Assembly (NCBI GenBank): GCA_027494165.1
Contig: JAOSJM010000001.1
Coordinates: 124,001-188,000 of the forward strand
DNA: 64,000 nt
Direction: 5' to 3'
Source of the DNA: Acidimicrobiia bacterium
GTDB lineage: Bacteria; Actinomycetota; Acidimicrobiia; IMCC26256; JAOSJM01
In this document: positions 18,383 through 27,557 of the stretch, piece by piece
Position numbering within the stretch: position 1 is the stretch's first letter
How the letters are laid out: each line of letters begins with the position of its first letter
Translations under genes and position numbers: made by a program
Notes under the pieces: generated by a model
The model's database searches: none
Told to the model about the DNA's origin: nothing
What the model saw: the letters and a program-made list of their open reading frames with translations, nothing else

Positions 18383-20421
18383 ATGAGGCGCCCGACCTCC
18401 GGTGACCGGCTCCCGCTCCTGACCCGCCTCGAGGACCGGTTCGAGGACGATCGCCCCCCGGCGAGGTCGTCGGGAGCCGCACCACCGGCGGGGACCTCCG
18501 CCTCGGGGTCGACGCGGAGCGGGGCATCGGGATCGACCACCACGCCCTACGGGTCCGCTTCCTCGAGGAGCCGGGCTGGGGCCGGGCCGGGCTCGTCTAC
18601 GGGCCGTTCGCCCGCACGCCCGGCCTCGCGCTCGCGGTCTCCATGCTGAACGGGCACAACAGCTCGCAGACCCGCAACCTGCCCGAGACGTGGCGTCAGC
18701 GGGCCCGGCGCTGGTACGAGAGCCTGGTCCGGCTCCGCCTGCCCCCGCCGCGGCTGCGCGACAACCTGGCGGTCGGGTTCTTCCCCCACCCGGTGCCCGT
18801 CGACCCCACCCGTGAGGGGAGCGCGCTCGTGATGCGCTCGGCGGACACGCTGGGCGGCGAGCTGCGGGCCCGGTCCGGCGACGCGGTGCTGCCCCTGGTC
18901 CGGGGGGTGCAGAACCTGCCGCTCCACCTCGTGGTGGTGCTGCGCGAGCACGGGGCGGCGTACTACGCCACCTCGGTGCCGGGCGCGTCGGGGCTCACGG
19001 GACACCCGGAGATGCGGCCGTTGGCCGTCGACCCGGCGCCGGGCCCACCCTCGCTGTTCGCCGGGGTCCACCAGTGCGTCATCGGTGAGGTGGGGTACCG
19101 GATCGACAGCCGGGTCTACGGCGTACGGGTGCAGCGGCTTCCCGACCTGGAGGCGTGGTACGGGACCGCCGAGGTCGCCGACGACCTCTCCGGCGCCGGC
19201 CCGGTCGGCGGCAGCGAGGCGGAGGTCGGGGGCCGGTGGACGGCGGTCGAGGGGCTCCTCGCCCGTGGTCCGGGTGGGGCCCGGCCCGAGCGGGGCCCCG
19301 CCACGGTGGCCATGGCCCACACCGGACCGGTCGGGCTGGTCCACGTCCTGGCGCGGGCCGATCGCGGTGACGCGGAGCTCGAGCTGCGATGGCGGACGGC
19401 CGGCGAGGGTCGCAGCTGGAGCCTGCGGGCCACGACCGACGGGTGCCGGCTGGTCCATCGTGAGGGGGACGCCTCCGAGGTCGTGCGCGAGGACCCCGCC
19501 CGGCGGCTCCGCCGGCGGGCCACCAGCTCCCTGCAGGTCCTCGACGACGGCGGGACCATCGTCGTGCACCTCGACGGGCAGCCGGTGTTCGGGGGCCCGG
19601 TGGTCGACGATCGGCTCGGGGCGGCGGGGGGCCTCGCCGTACGGGCCCGGGGCTCGGTGACCCTCCGGGCGCTCGAGGCCCACCCGCGGGCGGTCCGGCT
19701 CCCCGCCGGGCTCGACCTCGGAGCGCCGTGGACGGTCCGCGGCCCGGTGCGGGTCGTGACCGATCCCTTCGACGGACCGGCCGGCGACCTCGCCGAGCCG
19801 GTGGCCGGCCGCCCCGCCTGGCGGCGCGAGCTCGGGACCGGCGTGGTGGAGCGGACGGGCCGAGGCGGGGCCCGGGTCCGGGCCGACCGCGAGCACCCGA
19901 ACCCGGGACGGACGCTCTACACGGTGCCCTGGCCCCATCCGGAGCTGGCCGACGTGGAGGTCACGATCATCCCTCCGGGGACCTCGGCCGGCGAGGGGCA
20001 CAACGGTCGCAGCGGTCTCGTGCTGTGGCAGGACCCCGACCACTACGTGGTCGTCAACCTGTGGCTCGACGACTGGTTCGGGGGCGCCTCGGTGTCCACC
20101 TTCTTCCACCTGGGTGGGGTCGAGACGATGTACGACTACGACGCGGTCTGGTCGAACGTCGGGCTGCGGGTCCGGCACGGGCACCCGGTGCGGCTGCGGG
20201 TCGCGAGCGACGGCGAGCGCCTGATGATCTGGCTCGACGGCGAGCCGGTCAACTACCGGGCCCTCACCGACGTCCGCCCCCACGCGGCCCGCCTGACCGT
20301 GCGCCGGGTCGGGCTGGCGGTGAACTGGGAGTGGGGCGACGACACCGGCAGCGCGTTCCACGACTTCGTCGCCTCGGGCCCCGGCGGGAGCGAGCGCGAC
20401 GAGGCCGCGCCGCGTCCCTAG
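18383..20421 (+). CDS. Unidentified protein with two predicted jelly-roll domains (frameshifted)
   Basis: I do not recognise the family. ATG 18383 follows GAGAGGGGG. The first ~25 residues are in one frame; a C6 run at 18454-18459 needs a seventh C to join the long frame (DRPPGEVVGSRTTGGDLR). Corrected length is about 679 residues. There is no signal peptide or membrane segment. Two stretches look like concanavalin/LamG-type beta sandwiches. One spans roughly residues 290-430 (VHLDGQPVFGG, LRALEAHPRAV). The other spans about 520-670 (SGLVLWQDPDHYVVVNLWL, LMIWLDGEPVNYRA, VNWEWGDDTGSAF) and resembles carbohydrate-binding or 3-keto-glycoside hydrolase folds. Position between a flippase and a C-methyltransferase suggests a role on glycans, inferred. 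Confidence 0.6.
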
Positions 20422-20516
20422 AATCGGGCCGACCCCGGCCACCCCGAGCGGTACCGTTCACGCCCCTGGTACGGATCGTCCGGTGCCAGCGGGTGAGGAG
20501 GACCAGCGTCCCAGCC
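20422..20516 (+). promoter_or_regulatory. Short intergenic region, candidate -10 at its edge
   Basis: TAGAAT at 20419-20424 overlaps the stop of the preceding gene and would place a start site roughly 85 bases before GTG 20517. No -35 is recognisable. Weak prediction. Confidence 0.3.
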
Positions 20517-21708
20517 GTGAGACCCTCGCCGAACCCCCGCTGCGTCGTGTGCGGCAGCGACGACCTCGAGGTCGTCGCCGCCGTGCCGCCGGTCCCCGTG
20601 CTCGCCAACGCCTTCCTCGAGGACGCGGACGCCGCCCGGTCGGTGCCCCGCGGCGAGCTGTCGCTCGCCCTGTGCCACCGGTGCACGGCCCTGATGAACG
20701 TCGCCTTCGACGCCCGGCTCGTCCGCTACGGCGGGGCCTACGAGAACTCGCTCCACTTCTCGGCGACCTTCGACCGCTATGCCGAGGATCTGGCCCACCG
20801 TCTGGTGGAACGCCACGACGTCCGTGGCGGGCTGGTCGTGGAGGTGGGGTCCGGGAAGGGGGAGTTCCTCGTGAAGCTCTGCGAGGCGGGTGGCAACCGG
20901 GGACTGGGTTTCGATCCCAGCCACGACGGCGCCGTCGACACGCGCGGGCAGGCGGTCACCTTCGTGCCGGAGCTGTTCCCCGGCGGCGCCGTGCTGGCCG
21001 GCGCCGATCTCGTCTGCAGCCGGCACGTCCTCGAGCACGTCGAGCAGCCCTCCGAGCTCGTGGCGGAGCTCGCGTCCGGCCTCGATCCGGCGCGGCGCAC
21101 CGTGGTCTACGTCGAGGTCCCCGACGCCGGGTACATGCTGCGCGAAGGGGCGGTCTGGGACCTCGTCTACGAGCACCGGAGCTACTTCGCCGCCCCCGCC
21201 CTCCGGCGGCTGTTCCGCCGGGCCGGGTTCGAGCCCGCGGGGGAGGGCACGGCCTTCGGCGGCCAGTACCTCTTCCTCGAGGTCGTCCGGGTCGGGGGCC
21301 GGTGGCCGAGCCCCGGGGGAGGCCGCCGAGCGGGCCGAGGTGGCCCGGTCGGCGGGGACCTTCGGAGCCCGGTTGGACCGGGCCCTCGAGCGCTGGGGGG
21401 GCTTCCTCGACGAGCTGCTCGCGACAGGCCGCCGTGTGGCCCTGTGGGGAGCGGGTTCGAAGGGTGTGACCTTCCTCAACCTGGTCGAGGGGGGTGACCG
21501 CGTGGACGCGGTCGTCGACGTCAACCCCCGCAAGCACGGGCTGCACGTGCCGGGGACCGGCCAGGCCGTGGTCGCCCCCGAGACGCTGGGCGAGGATCCG
21601 GTCGACGTCGTGCTCGTCATGAACCCCCTCTACGAAGACGAGATCCGCGCCCGTCTCGACGGGGTGGGCGTCGCCGCCGACGTCGTCACCGTGACGGGGG
21701 AGCGCTGA
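20517..21708 (+). CDS. Third C-methyltransferase-family protein (frameshifted)
   Basis: Same three-part layout as the genes at 4731 and 5951: N-terminal CVVCGSDD and CHRCTALMNVAF, motif I VEVGSGKGEFLVKL, RHVLEHVEQPSELV, then a C-terminal half with VALWGAGSKGVTFLNLVE and VDVNPRKHGLHVPGTGQ. The frame changes at the G5 run 21294-21298, where removing one G joins LEVVRVG to AGGRAPGEAAERAEVA. Corrected length about 397 residues. GTG 20517 is preceded at some distance by GGAGGA; GTG 20493 is the alternative. Most similar in the window to 5951-7150. Likely a sugar C-methyltransferase or relative. Confidence 0.8.
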
Positions 21709-22592
21709 TGCCGCCCCGGGTGACCGTCGGGCTCCCCGTGTACGAGGGAAAGCGCTTCCTCGCCGGTGCCCTCGACAGCCTCCTCGCCCAGGACTTCGAC
21801 GACTTCGAGGTGATCGTGTCCGACAACGGCTCGACCGACGGCAGCGCGGACCTCGCCGCCGACTACGCGGCTCGGGACGGGCGGGTGCACGTCGTGCGTG
21901 GGTTCCGCAACGTGGGCGCGGCCAGGAACTTCAACCGGGTGTTCGAGCTGGGCCGAGGAGAGCTCTTCACGTGGGCGGCCTGCGACGACCGCCACGCCCC
22001 GACCTGGATGGCCCGGTGCGTCGAGGCCCTCGACGCCGACCCCGGTGCGGTCCTCGCCTACACCCGTGCCCTCGACGTCGACGAGGCGGGCAACGTCCTC
22101 GGCCCGGTGGACTTCGAGCTCGCCACCGACGACCCGGACCCGGCCCGGCGCTTCGGCGAGGCCGTCCTCCGTCCCCACCCGTGCTTCCAGGTGTTCGGCG
22201 TGATCCGGGCCGACGTCCTGGCCATGACCCAGCTGCTCGGCCCCTACTCGGGCTCGGACCGGGTGCTGCTCGCGGACCTGGCCCTCCGGGGCCGCTTCGT
22301 CGAGATCCCCGAGCGCCTGTTCCTCCACGGGGAGCATCCCGATCGCTCGGTGAACGTCCACTACTACGAGCACGAGCGGTACGCCTGGTTCGATCCACGC
22401 CGTGCCTCGTTGACCGCGTTCCCGAACTGGCGCCTCCTGGGGGAGTACGCGCGGGTCGTGCACCGTGCCCCGCTGTCCCGCGACGATCGACGCCGGGCCT
22501 ACGCGCGCCTCGGGCCCTGGATCGGCCGGTTCGGCAAGGAGCTGGCCCGGGACCTCGCCCGCCCGGTCCGCCGCGTCCTGACCTCGCCGTAG
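21708..22592 (+). CDS. Glycosyltransferase family 2
   Basis: 294 residues, GT-A fold. The nucleotide-binding start is VTVGLPVYEGKRFLAGALDSL, DNGSTDGSADLA is the classic GT2 motif, and WAACDDRHAP carries the DxD-type metal site. A cytoplasmic inverting transferase is expected, with no membrane helix seen. ATG 21708 overlaps the preceding stop by one base (TGATG), so it is coupled to the methyltransferase. Donor and acceptor unknown. Confidence 0.88.
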   Translation: MPPRVTVGLPVYEGKRFLAGALDSLLAQDFDDFEVIVSDNGSTDGSADLAADYAARDGRVHVVRGFRNVGAARNFNRVFELGRGELFTWAACDDRHAPTWMARCVEALDADPGAVLAYTRALDVDEAGNVLGPVDFELATDDPDPARRFGEAVLRPHPCFQVFGVIRADVLAMTQLLGPYSGSDRVLLADLALRGRFVEIPERLFLHGEHPDRSVNVHYYEHERYAWFDPRRASLTAFPNWRLLGEYARVVHRAPLSRDDRRRAYARLGPWIGRFGKELARDLARPVRRVLTSP

Positions 22593-22607
22593 GAGCCGCC
22601 GAGCCCG

Positions 22608-23795
22608 CTACGCCCCCGAAGCGCGGCCGGCCAGGCCGAGCAGGCGGGCCCAGTCCTCGGCCCGGCGCCGCCAGGAGTGCCGGGCCGCGAAGGCCCGGCG
22701 GGCAGCGACGTCCGCCTCGTCGCGAGGTGTGTCGAGGGCCCGCTCCACCGCGTCCGCGAAGGCGTCGGCGGACCGAGCGACGGTGACGAGGTCCGTGTCC
22801 AGCCACCGGATCGCCGGGAGGTCGCAGGCCACGACGTGCAGGCCTGCGGCGAGATACTCGAGGGTCTTGAGCGGGAAGCTCCCCCGGTTGAACGCGGTGT
22901 CGGCGTAGGGCACCAGCCCGACCCGGGCGACTCCGAGGTAGGAGGGGAGCGACGCGAACGGACGCTCGCCGATCCACCGGACGGTGGGTCGCTCCAGGAG
23001 GGCCCGGAGGCGCGGGGGATCGAAGCGATGGTCGCGCGGACCGACGAGGAGGAGCGATCGGTCCCGTTGCGCGACCGCCTCGAGCAGGGCCAGGTCGAGA
23101 CGGTCCGACAGGCGACCGGCCACGACGGCGATCGGCGGTGGGAGCGAGACGTCCGGCGGGGTCGGGCCTGCGCCGGCGCGGGCGAAGAGGTCGTCGTCGC
23201 AGCCGTTGGGGATCAGGACGGGGTCGTGGCCCCGCTCGCGCCACGTCTCCTCGAGGCTCGGCGACGCGGCCACGATGACGTCCGCCCGTGCGGCGAGCCG
23301 GCGCTCGCCGTCGACGAGGAGCCTGGGTGCGATCCCGGTGAGCTCCGGCTGGGCGGCGTAGTCGTCGTGGACCCAGAAGACGTCCAGGGCCTCGTCGCAG
23401 GCACCGAAGGGGTCGTGGTTCGGGGCGATGGCGACGAGGGCCCGGACCCGTCCACCCAGGGTCGCCACCGCCGAGCGGATAGCCCGTCGGAGCAGCACGT
23501 CGGTGACGGTCGTCATGCCGACGCGGTCCTTGGCGGGGAGGACGACGGGGGTGAGACGGGCCAGGCGGGGACCGACGATCCGGAGCCGGGGCCTGCGGAG
23601 CGAGGGACGCAGCACCGGGTGACGCAGGGCGGTCACGTGGGACACGGGCGGGTCGACGTAGAGCACGGGGGCGTGGTCGGCGAGGTAGGCCGCGAGGTTG
23701 CGCGCGGCGAGTGGGTTCTCCTCCCAGGCGGTGTTGGCGCAGAGGACGACGAGGTCGTCCCACTCGCCCGCGAGGCCTCGCGGCCCTCGGGTCAT
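22608..23795 (-). CDS. Glycosyltransferase, GT1/GT4-like
   Basis: 395 residues. The N-terminus has VLCANTAWEENPLAARNLAA and VLYVDPPVSHVTAL, the middle has VFWVHDDYAAQPELTGI, and the donor-binding half has SFPLKTLEYLAAGLHVVACDLP, typical of polysaccharide-cluster GT-B enzymes of the 'DUF1972/UDP-galactopyranose mutase-associated' sort. ATG 23795 has GGAG 7 bases upstream. It converges with the GT2 at 22592 with a 15-base gap. Specificity unknown. Confidence 0.8.
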   Translation of the reverse strand: MTRGPRGLAGEWDDLVVLCANTAWEENPLAARNLAAYLADHAPVLYVDPPVSHVTALRHPVLRPSLRRPRLRIVGPRLARLTPVVLPAKDRVGMTTVTDVLLRRAIRSAVATLGGRVRALVAIAPNHDPFGACDEALDVFWVHDDYAAQPELTGIAPRLLVDGERRLAARADVIVAASPSLEETWRERGHDPVLIPNGCDDDLFARAGAGPTPPDVSLPPPIAVVAGRLSDRLDLALLEAVAQRDRSLLLVGPRDHRFDPPRLRALLERPTVRWIGERPFASLPSYLGVARVGLVPYADTAFNRGSFPLKTLEYLAAGLHVVACDLPAIRWLDTDLVTVARSADAFADAVERALDTPRDEADVAARRAFAARHSWRRRAEDWARLLGLAGRASGA

Positions 23796-23896
23796 GCGGC
23801 GGCTCCGGCGCGTCCGTGGTGGTGCGACCGTACCCGCGACGGGCCGGGGCTCGACGCCCCGGCCCGGTCGCGATGCTCGCGCCTATGGGCGTTGGC

Positions 23897-25531
23897 TCAG
23901 CTCAACCCGTCGAGCTGGGCGCTGATCGGCCGCCCCGCGGTGTCGACGTTGCCCTCCCACACGACGTTGCCACTGATGGTGGCGTAGTCGAAGAGGTGGT
24001 CGTTCCCGAACGTGTTGTTGCGGATCACGACGTTCGTGGGCACGCCGAACCAGGGTGCCGAACGGGAGCGGATCGAGTACAGGGTGAACCCGCCGCCGTC
24101 GATGAAGTTGTTCTCCACGAGCACGTTGTCGATCGGTCCCTGGTCGGCGTCGATGAACACCGCGGCGTTGAGCCCGCAACGCTCGAAACGGCTGTTGCGC
24201 AGGACGATGTTGGAGCCCGACGAGACCTGGACGCAGTCGTTGTGGGAGTACCCGCCGGCCCCCGCGCCCGGACCTCTCCGGGCGTTGAGGTCGTGGACCC
24301 ACGTCGACTCGATCAGGACGTCGCCGTGGGCCTTGAAGCCGTCGTGCACGTGATGGACGTCGACCCGGCGGGCCGTGAAGTCCGCCCACACGATGCCGTC
24401 GCCCCCGAAGCCCGGGTCGTTGAAGCCGTGGACCTCACCGTCCTCCAGAACCATGCCGCCCGCGCCCTCCTGGACGATGTTGGACGCGCGGAAGTTCCGG
24501 ATCGTCACGTTCGGCGCGTGGACGGTGATGGCCCCGTTGACGTCGACGTTCTCGATCACGGCCCCCGGCGTGCTGATCGTGAGGGGACCGGAGGGCTGGA
24601 GCAGCGAGGGGTTCGACGGGCCGGCGTCCAGCGGGCTCTCCGTCGGGCCGCTGGCCTGCGCCGCGGGCCACGAGCGCGGCCCGAGCTCGTCCGAGGCGAA
24701 GATGCCGCCGTCACCCGCGACCAACCAGTAGCCACTCCCGGTCGGGGGAGTCGCCAGTCCGACCACGGGCTGCTGGAGCAGGACCCCGGACAGGGAGCCG
24801 AAGAACGGCGCGTCGCCGAAGGCGAAGACGCCACCGTCCTCGGCGGCGAGCCAGTAGCCGCCCCCACTCGGTGTCTCCGCGATGGAGACCACACGGGCGC
24901 CGGCGGCACCGGCGGCGCTGCCGAGGAACGGCGCGTCGCCGAAGGCGAAGACACCGCCGTCCTCGGTGGCGAGCCAGTAGCCGCCGCCGCTCGGTGTCGC
25001 GGTGATGGACACCACGCGGGCGGAGACGGAGCCGAAGGCGCTGCCGTGGAAGCGCGCGTCGCCGAAGGCGAAGACGCCGCCGTCGGCCGCCACGAGCCAG
25101 TAGCCGCCGCCGGTGGGGGTGGCGGCGATGTCGACGATGGGATGGTCGAGGGCCGTGCCGGCGAGCGAGCCCTGGAAGCGCGCGTCGCCGAAGGCGAAGA
25201 CACCGCCGTCGGCTGCCGCCAGCCAGTACCCCCCGCCGGGCGTCGAGGCGATCCCCACGACCGGCTGGTTCAGTGGGGTGCCGCCCATCGAGCCGTGGAA
25301 GCGGGCGTCGCCGAAGGCGAAGACACCGCCGTCGGCCGCCGCCAGCCAGTAGCCGCCGCCGCTCGGACTCGCGTCGAGCCCGACGATGCCGCGGTTGAGG
25401 GGCCAGCCGGCCGTGGATCCCCGGTACGTCGCGTCATCGGCCCCCGAGGAGGGGCTGAGCGCGAAGGGGAGGACGGCGAGGACGGTGAGCAGGGCGATCC
25501 GGGTACGGGAATGGCGATGCCATCGTGCCAT
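23897..25531 (-). CDS. Secreted GYWL-repeat and right-handed beta-helix protein
   Basis: 544 residues. A Sec signal peptide (basic start, then TVLAVLPFALSPSSGA) is followed by five full and one partial repeats of 41-42 residues with core GYWLAAADGGVFAFGDARF, then from about residue 260 a right-handed parallel beta-helix (TPGAVIENVDV, NVTIRNFRASN, SHNDCVQVSSGSNIVLRN, QGPIDNVLVENNF). ATG 25531 has a strong AAGGAGG. It is one of four paralogues in a row. Beta-helix domains of this kind often bind or cleave polysaccharides; catalytic residues are not evident, so function is unassigned. The location inside a polysaccharide locus suggests an action on the exported polymer. Confidence 0.75.
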   Translation of the reverse strand: MARWHRHSRTRIALLTVLAVLPFALSPSSGADDATYRGSTAGWPLNRGIVGLDASPSGGGYWLAAADGGVFAFGDARFHGSMGGTPLNQPVVGIASTPGGGYWLAAADGGVFAFGDARFQGSLAGTALDHPIVDIAATPTGGGYWLVAADGGVFAFGDARFHGSAFGSVSARVVSITATPSGGGYWLATEDGGVFAFGDAPFLGSAAGAAGARVVSIAETPSGGGYWLAAEDGGVFAFGDAPFFGSLSGVLLQQPVVGLATPPTGSGYWLVAGDGGIFASDELGPRSWPAAQASGPTESPLDAGPSNPSLLQPSGPLTISTPGAVIENVDVNGAITVHAPNVTIRNFRASNIVQEGAGGMVLEDGEVHGFNDPGFGGDGIVWADFTARRVDVHHVHDGFKAHGDVLIESTWVHDLNARRGPGAGAGGYSHNDCVQVSSGSNIVLRNSRFERCGLNAAVFIDADQGPIDNVLVENNFIDGGGFTLYSIRSRSAPWFGVPTNVVIRNNTFGNDHLFDYATISGNVVWEGNVDTAGRPISAQLDGLS

Positions 25532-25780
25532 GAACCCTCCTTGCGGGCGGGTGCGGCCGGAGACGACCGGGGAACGACGGTGCCGAGGTCGGGGTCACGC
25601 TAGACGGCCCGGCAAGCGGAGTGCAGGTTCACTGACGGGGCGTGTCGCGCTTGCCGCAGAGGGAATCGGCATTCGGGCCAGGAGGGTCGGAAACGCCCTC
25701 GGGACCGTGATCCCCGGGATCCGGCGGGGAGGCCGCGCGCGCGCGTTCCGGTCCCGGGCGCGGGGCTCCGGGGGCGGTTC
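25532..25780 (-). promoter_or_regulatory. Intergenic region between two beta-helix genes
   Basis: 249 bases without a gene. Minus-strand TAGCGT (25597-25602) is a candidate -10 about 65 bases before ATG 25531. Just upstream lies the inverted repeat GGCAAGCG/CGCTTGCC (25611-25618 and 25648-25655, 29-base spacer), which could be an operator or a weak terminator for the upstream gene. Confidence 0.35.
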
Positions 25781-26734
25781 CTACCCGCTCAGCTCGTCGG
25801 GGACCGGCTCGACCGGCCGGCCGTCGCCGTCGACGTTGCCGGACCACTCGACGGTCCCCGCCACGGTGGCGTGGTCGACCAGGTGATCGGGGCCGAAGGT
25901 GTTCCCCCGGACGACGACGGCGGTGGGCGGCCCGTTCTCGGGTGCCGAGCGCGACTGGATCGCGTAGAGCGTGTAGCCGCCACCGTCGAGGAGGTTGCCC
26001 TCGACGAGGACGTCGTCGATCGGCCCCTGGTCGGGGTCGATGAACACCGCCGAGTTGAGCCCGCAGCGCTCGAACCGGTTGTCGCGCAGGACGATGTCGG
26101 AGCCGGCGGAGATCTGGACGCAGTCGTTGTGGGAGTACCCGCCCGAGCCCGCGCCGTCGCCGCGGAACTCGTTGAGGTCGTGCACCCACGAGTCCTCGAT
26201 GAGGACGTCGCCGTTGGCCTTGAACCCGTCGAAGACATGATGCACGTCGAGGCGCCGCGCCGTGTACGAGGACCACGCGACCCCGTCGGCGCCGAACCCG
26301 GGATCGTCACCGCCGTGGATCTCGCCGTCCTCGAGGAGCAGGCCCCCGGCGTTCTCCTGCACGACGTTGGTCGCGCGGAAGTTGCGGATCGTCACGTCCG
26401 GCGCCTCGACGACGATCGGTCCGTCGACGTCGACGTTCTCGATCACGGCCCCGGGGGTGGAGACGGTGATCGGTCCGGTCGGGCGGAGGAGGTCGGGCCG
26501 GGACGGACCCACGTCCTCGGGGCTCACGCCGGCCTGCCGCGGCGCCGTCGTCGTCGCTCCTGGCGCCTCCTGCGTCGTCCTGGGTGCTCCGGGCACGCCG
26601 GTCGAGGCCGGTGACCGGCCTTCGTCGCCGTCGCTGCGGTCCCAGGTCGCGAAGGAGATCCCGGCCGCCGCGGCGGCGACGATCCCTCCCGCGACGAGCA
26701 CGCGGACCCGGCGCCGTCGTCGCACCGTCGCCAT
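25781..26734 (-). CDS. Exported right-handed beta-helix protein without GYWL repeats
   Basis: 317 residues. A basic N-terminus (VRRRRRVRVLV) and one hydrophobic segment (AGGIVAAAAAGISFA) act as signal anchor, followed by a Thr/Pro-rich linker. A beta-helix domain closely parallels the C-terminal half of 23897-25531: TPGAVIENVDVDG, DVTIRNFRATNVVQE, YSHNDCVQISAGSDIVLRD, QGPIDDVLVEGN. ATG 26734 has GAGGAG at 8-base spacing. It lacks the repeat domain of its two neighbours. Function not known; probably surface-attached. Confidence 0.72.
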   Translation of the reverse strand: MATVRRRRRVRVLVAGGIVAAAAAGISFATWDRSDGDEGRSPASTGVPGAPRTTQEAPGATTTAPRQAGVSPEDVGPSRPDLLRPTGPITVSTPGAVIENVDVDGPIVVEAPDVTIRNFRATNVVQENAGGLLLEDGEIHGGDDPGFGADGVAWSSYTARRLDVHHVFDGFKANGDVLIEDSWVHDLNEFRGDGAGSGGYSHNDCVQISAGSDIVLRDNRFERCGLNSAVFIDPDQGPIDDVLVEGNLLDGGGYTLYAIQSRSAPENGPPTAVVVRGNTFGPDHLVDHATVAGTVEWSGNVDGDGRPVEPVPDELSG

Positions 26735-26817
26735 GGCGTCGCTCCTCTGCGGACGACTCCCTCGTCGAGGAGCCGGGCGCGAATCCTAGGGCCGCCGCGG
26801 CGGGAGCGGGTCTCGCG

Positions 26818-27557
26818 GGTCAGGGTCCGATCTTGTACGGCGAGACGGGGTTGCCGGCGGGGTCGCGGTTGTCGTGCCAGACGTAGCCGGGGGAGTTGAT
26901 CCAGGCGTTGCCGAAGTAGGCCTGGCCGGGGGTGGCTCCTCCGAAGACGGTGCGGCGGACGACCACGCCGGTGGGGGGTCCCCAGGGGACGTTGTTGGCG
27001 CTGGGGATGGCCCAGAAGGAGAAGTTGCTGCCCTGGAGGTAGCTGTCTTCGACGAGGACGTTGTTGATGGGTCCCTGGTCGGGGTCGACGAAGATCGCGC
27101 CGTTGTAGCCGCAGCGTTCGAGGCGGCTGCGGCGCACGGTGATGTTGGAGCCCGAGGAGACCTGCAGGCAGTCGTTGTGGGAGTAGCCACCGGCGCCGGA
27201 TCCGGCGCCGGTGAACCGGTTGAGGTCGTGGATCCAGGAGTCCTCGACGAGCACGTCGCCGTGGCCCTTGAGGCCGTCGTGGACGTGGTGGACGTTGACC
27301 CGTCGCAGGGTGTAGTCGGCCCAGACGATGCCGTCGGCGCGGAAGTCGGGGTCGTTGTTGCCGTGGATCTCACCGTCTTCGAGGACCATGCCGCCGCCGC
27401 CTTCCTGGACGACGTTGGTGGCCCGGAAGTTGCGGATGGTGACGTTGGAGGCCCGCACGTAGATGGGCCCGGCCACGTCGACGTCCTCGACCACGGCGCC
27501 GGGCGTCGTGATCGTCAGCGGCCCGGACCGCACCAGCGCCGCCGGGTTCGACGGGCC
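26818..27557 (-). repeat. Copy 1 of a ~740-bp near-identical duplication
   Basis: Encodes the whole beta-helix domain of the 26820-28445 protein. It matches 28555-29296 with only a handful of substitutions (such as at 27064/28804) and two extra Gs in the other copy. The match starts a few bases beyond the stop codon and stops abruptly at GACGGGCC, where the two genes diverge into different linkers. This copy reads in frame throughout. Confidence 0.9.
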
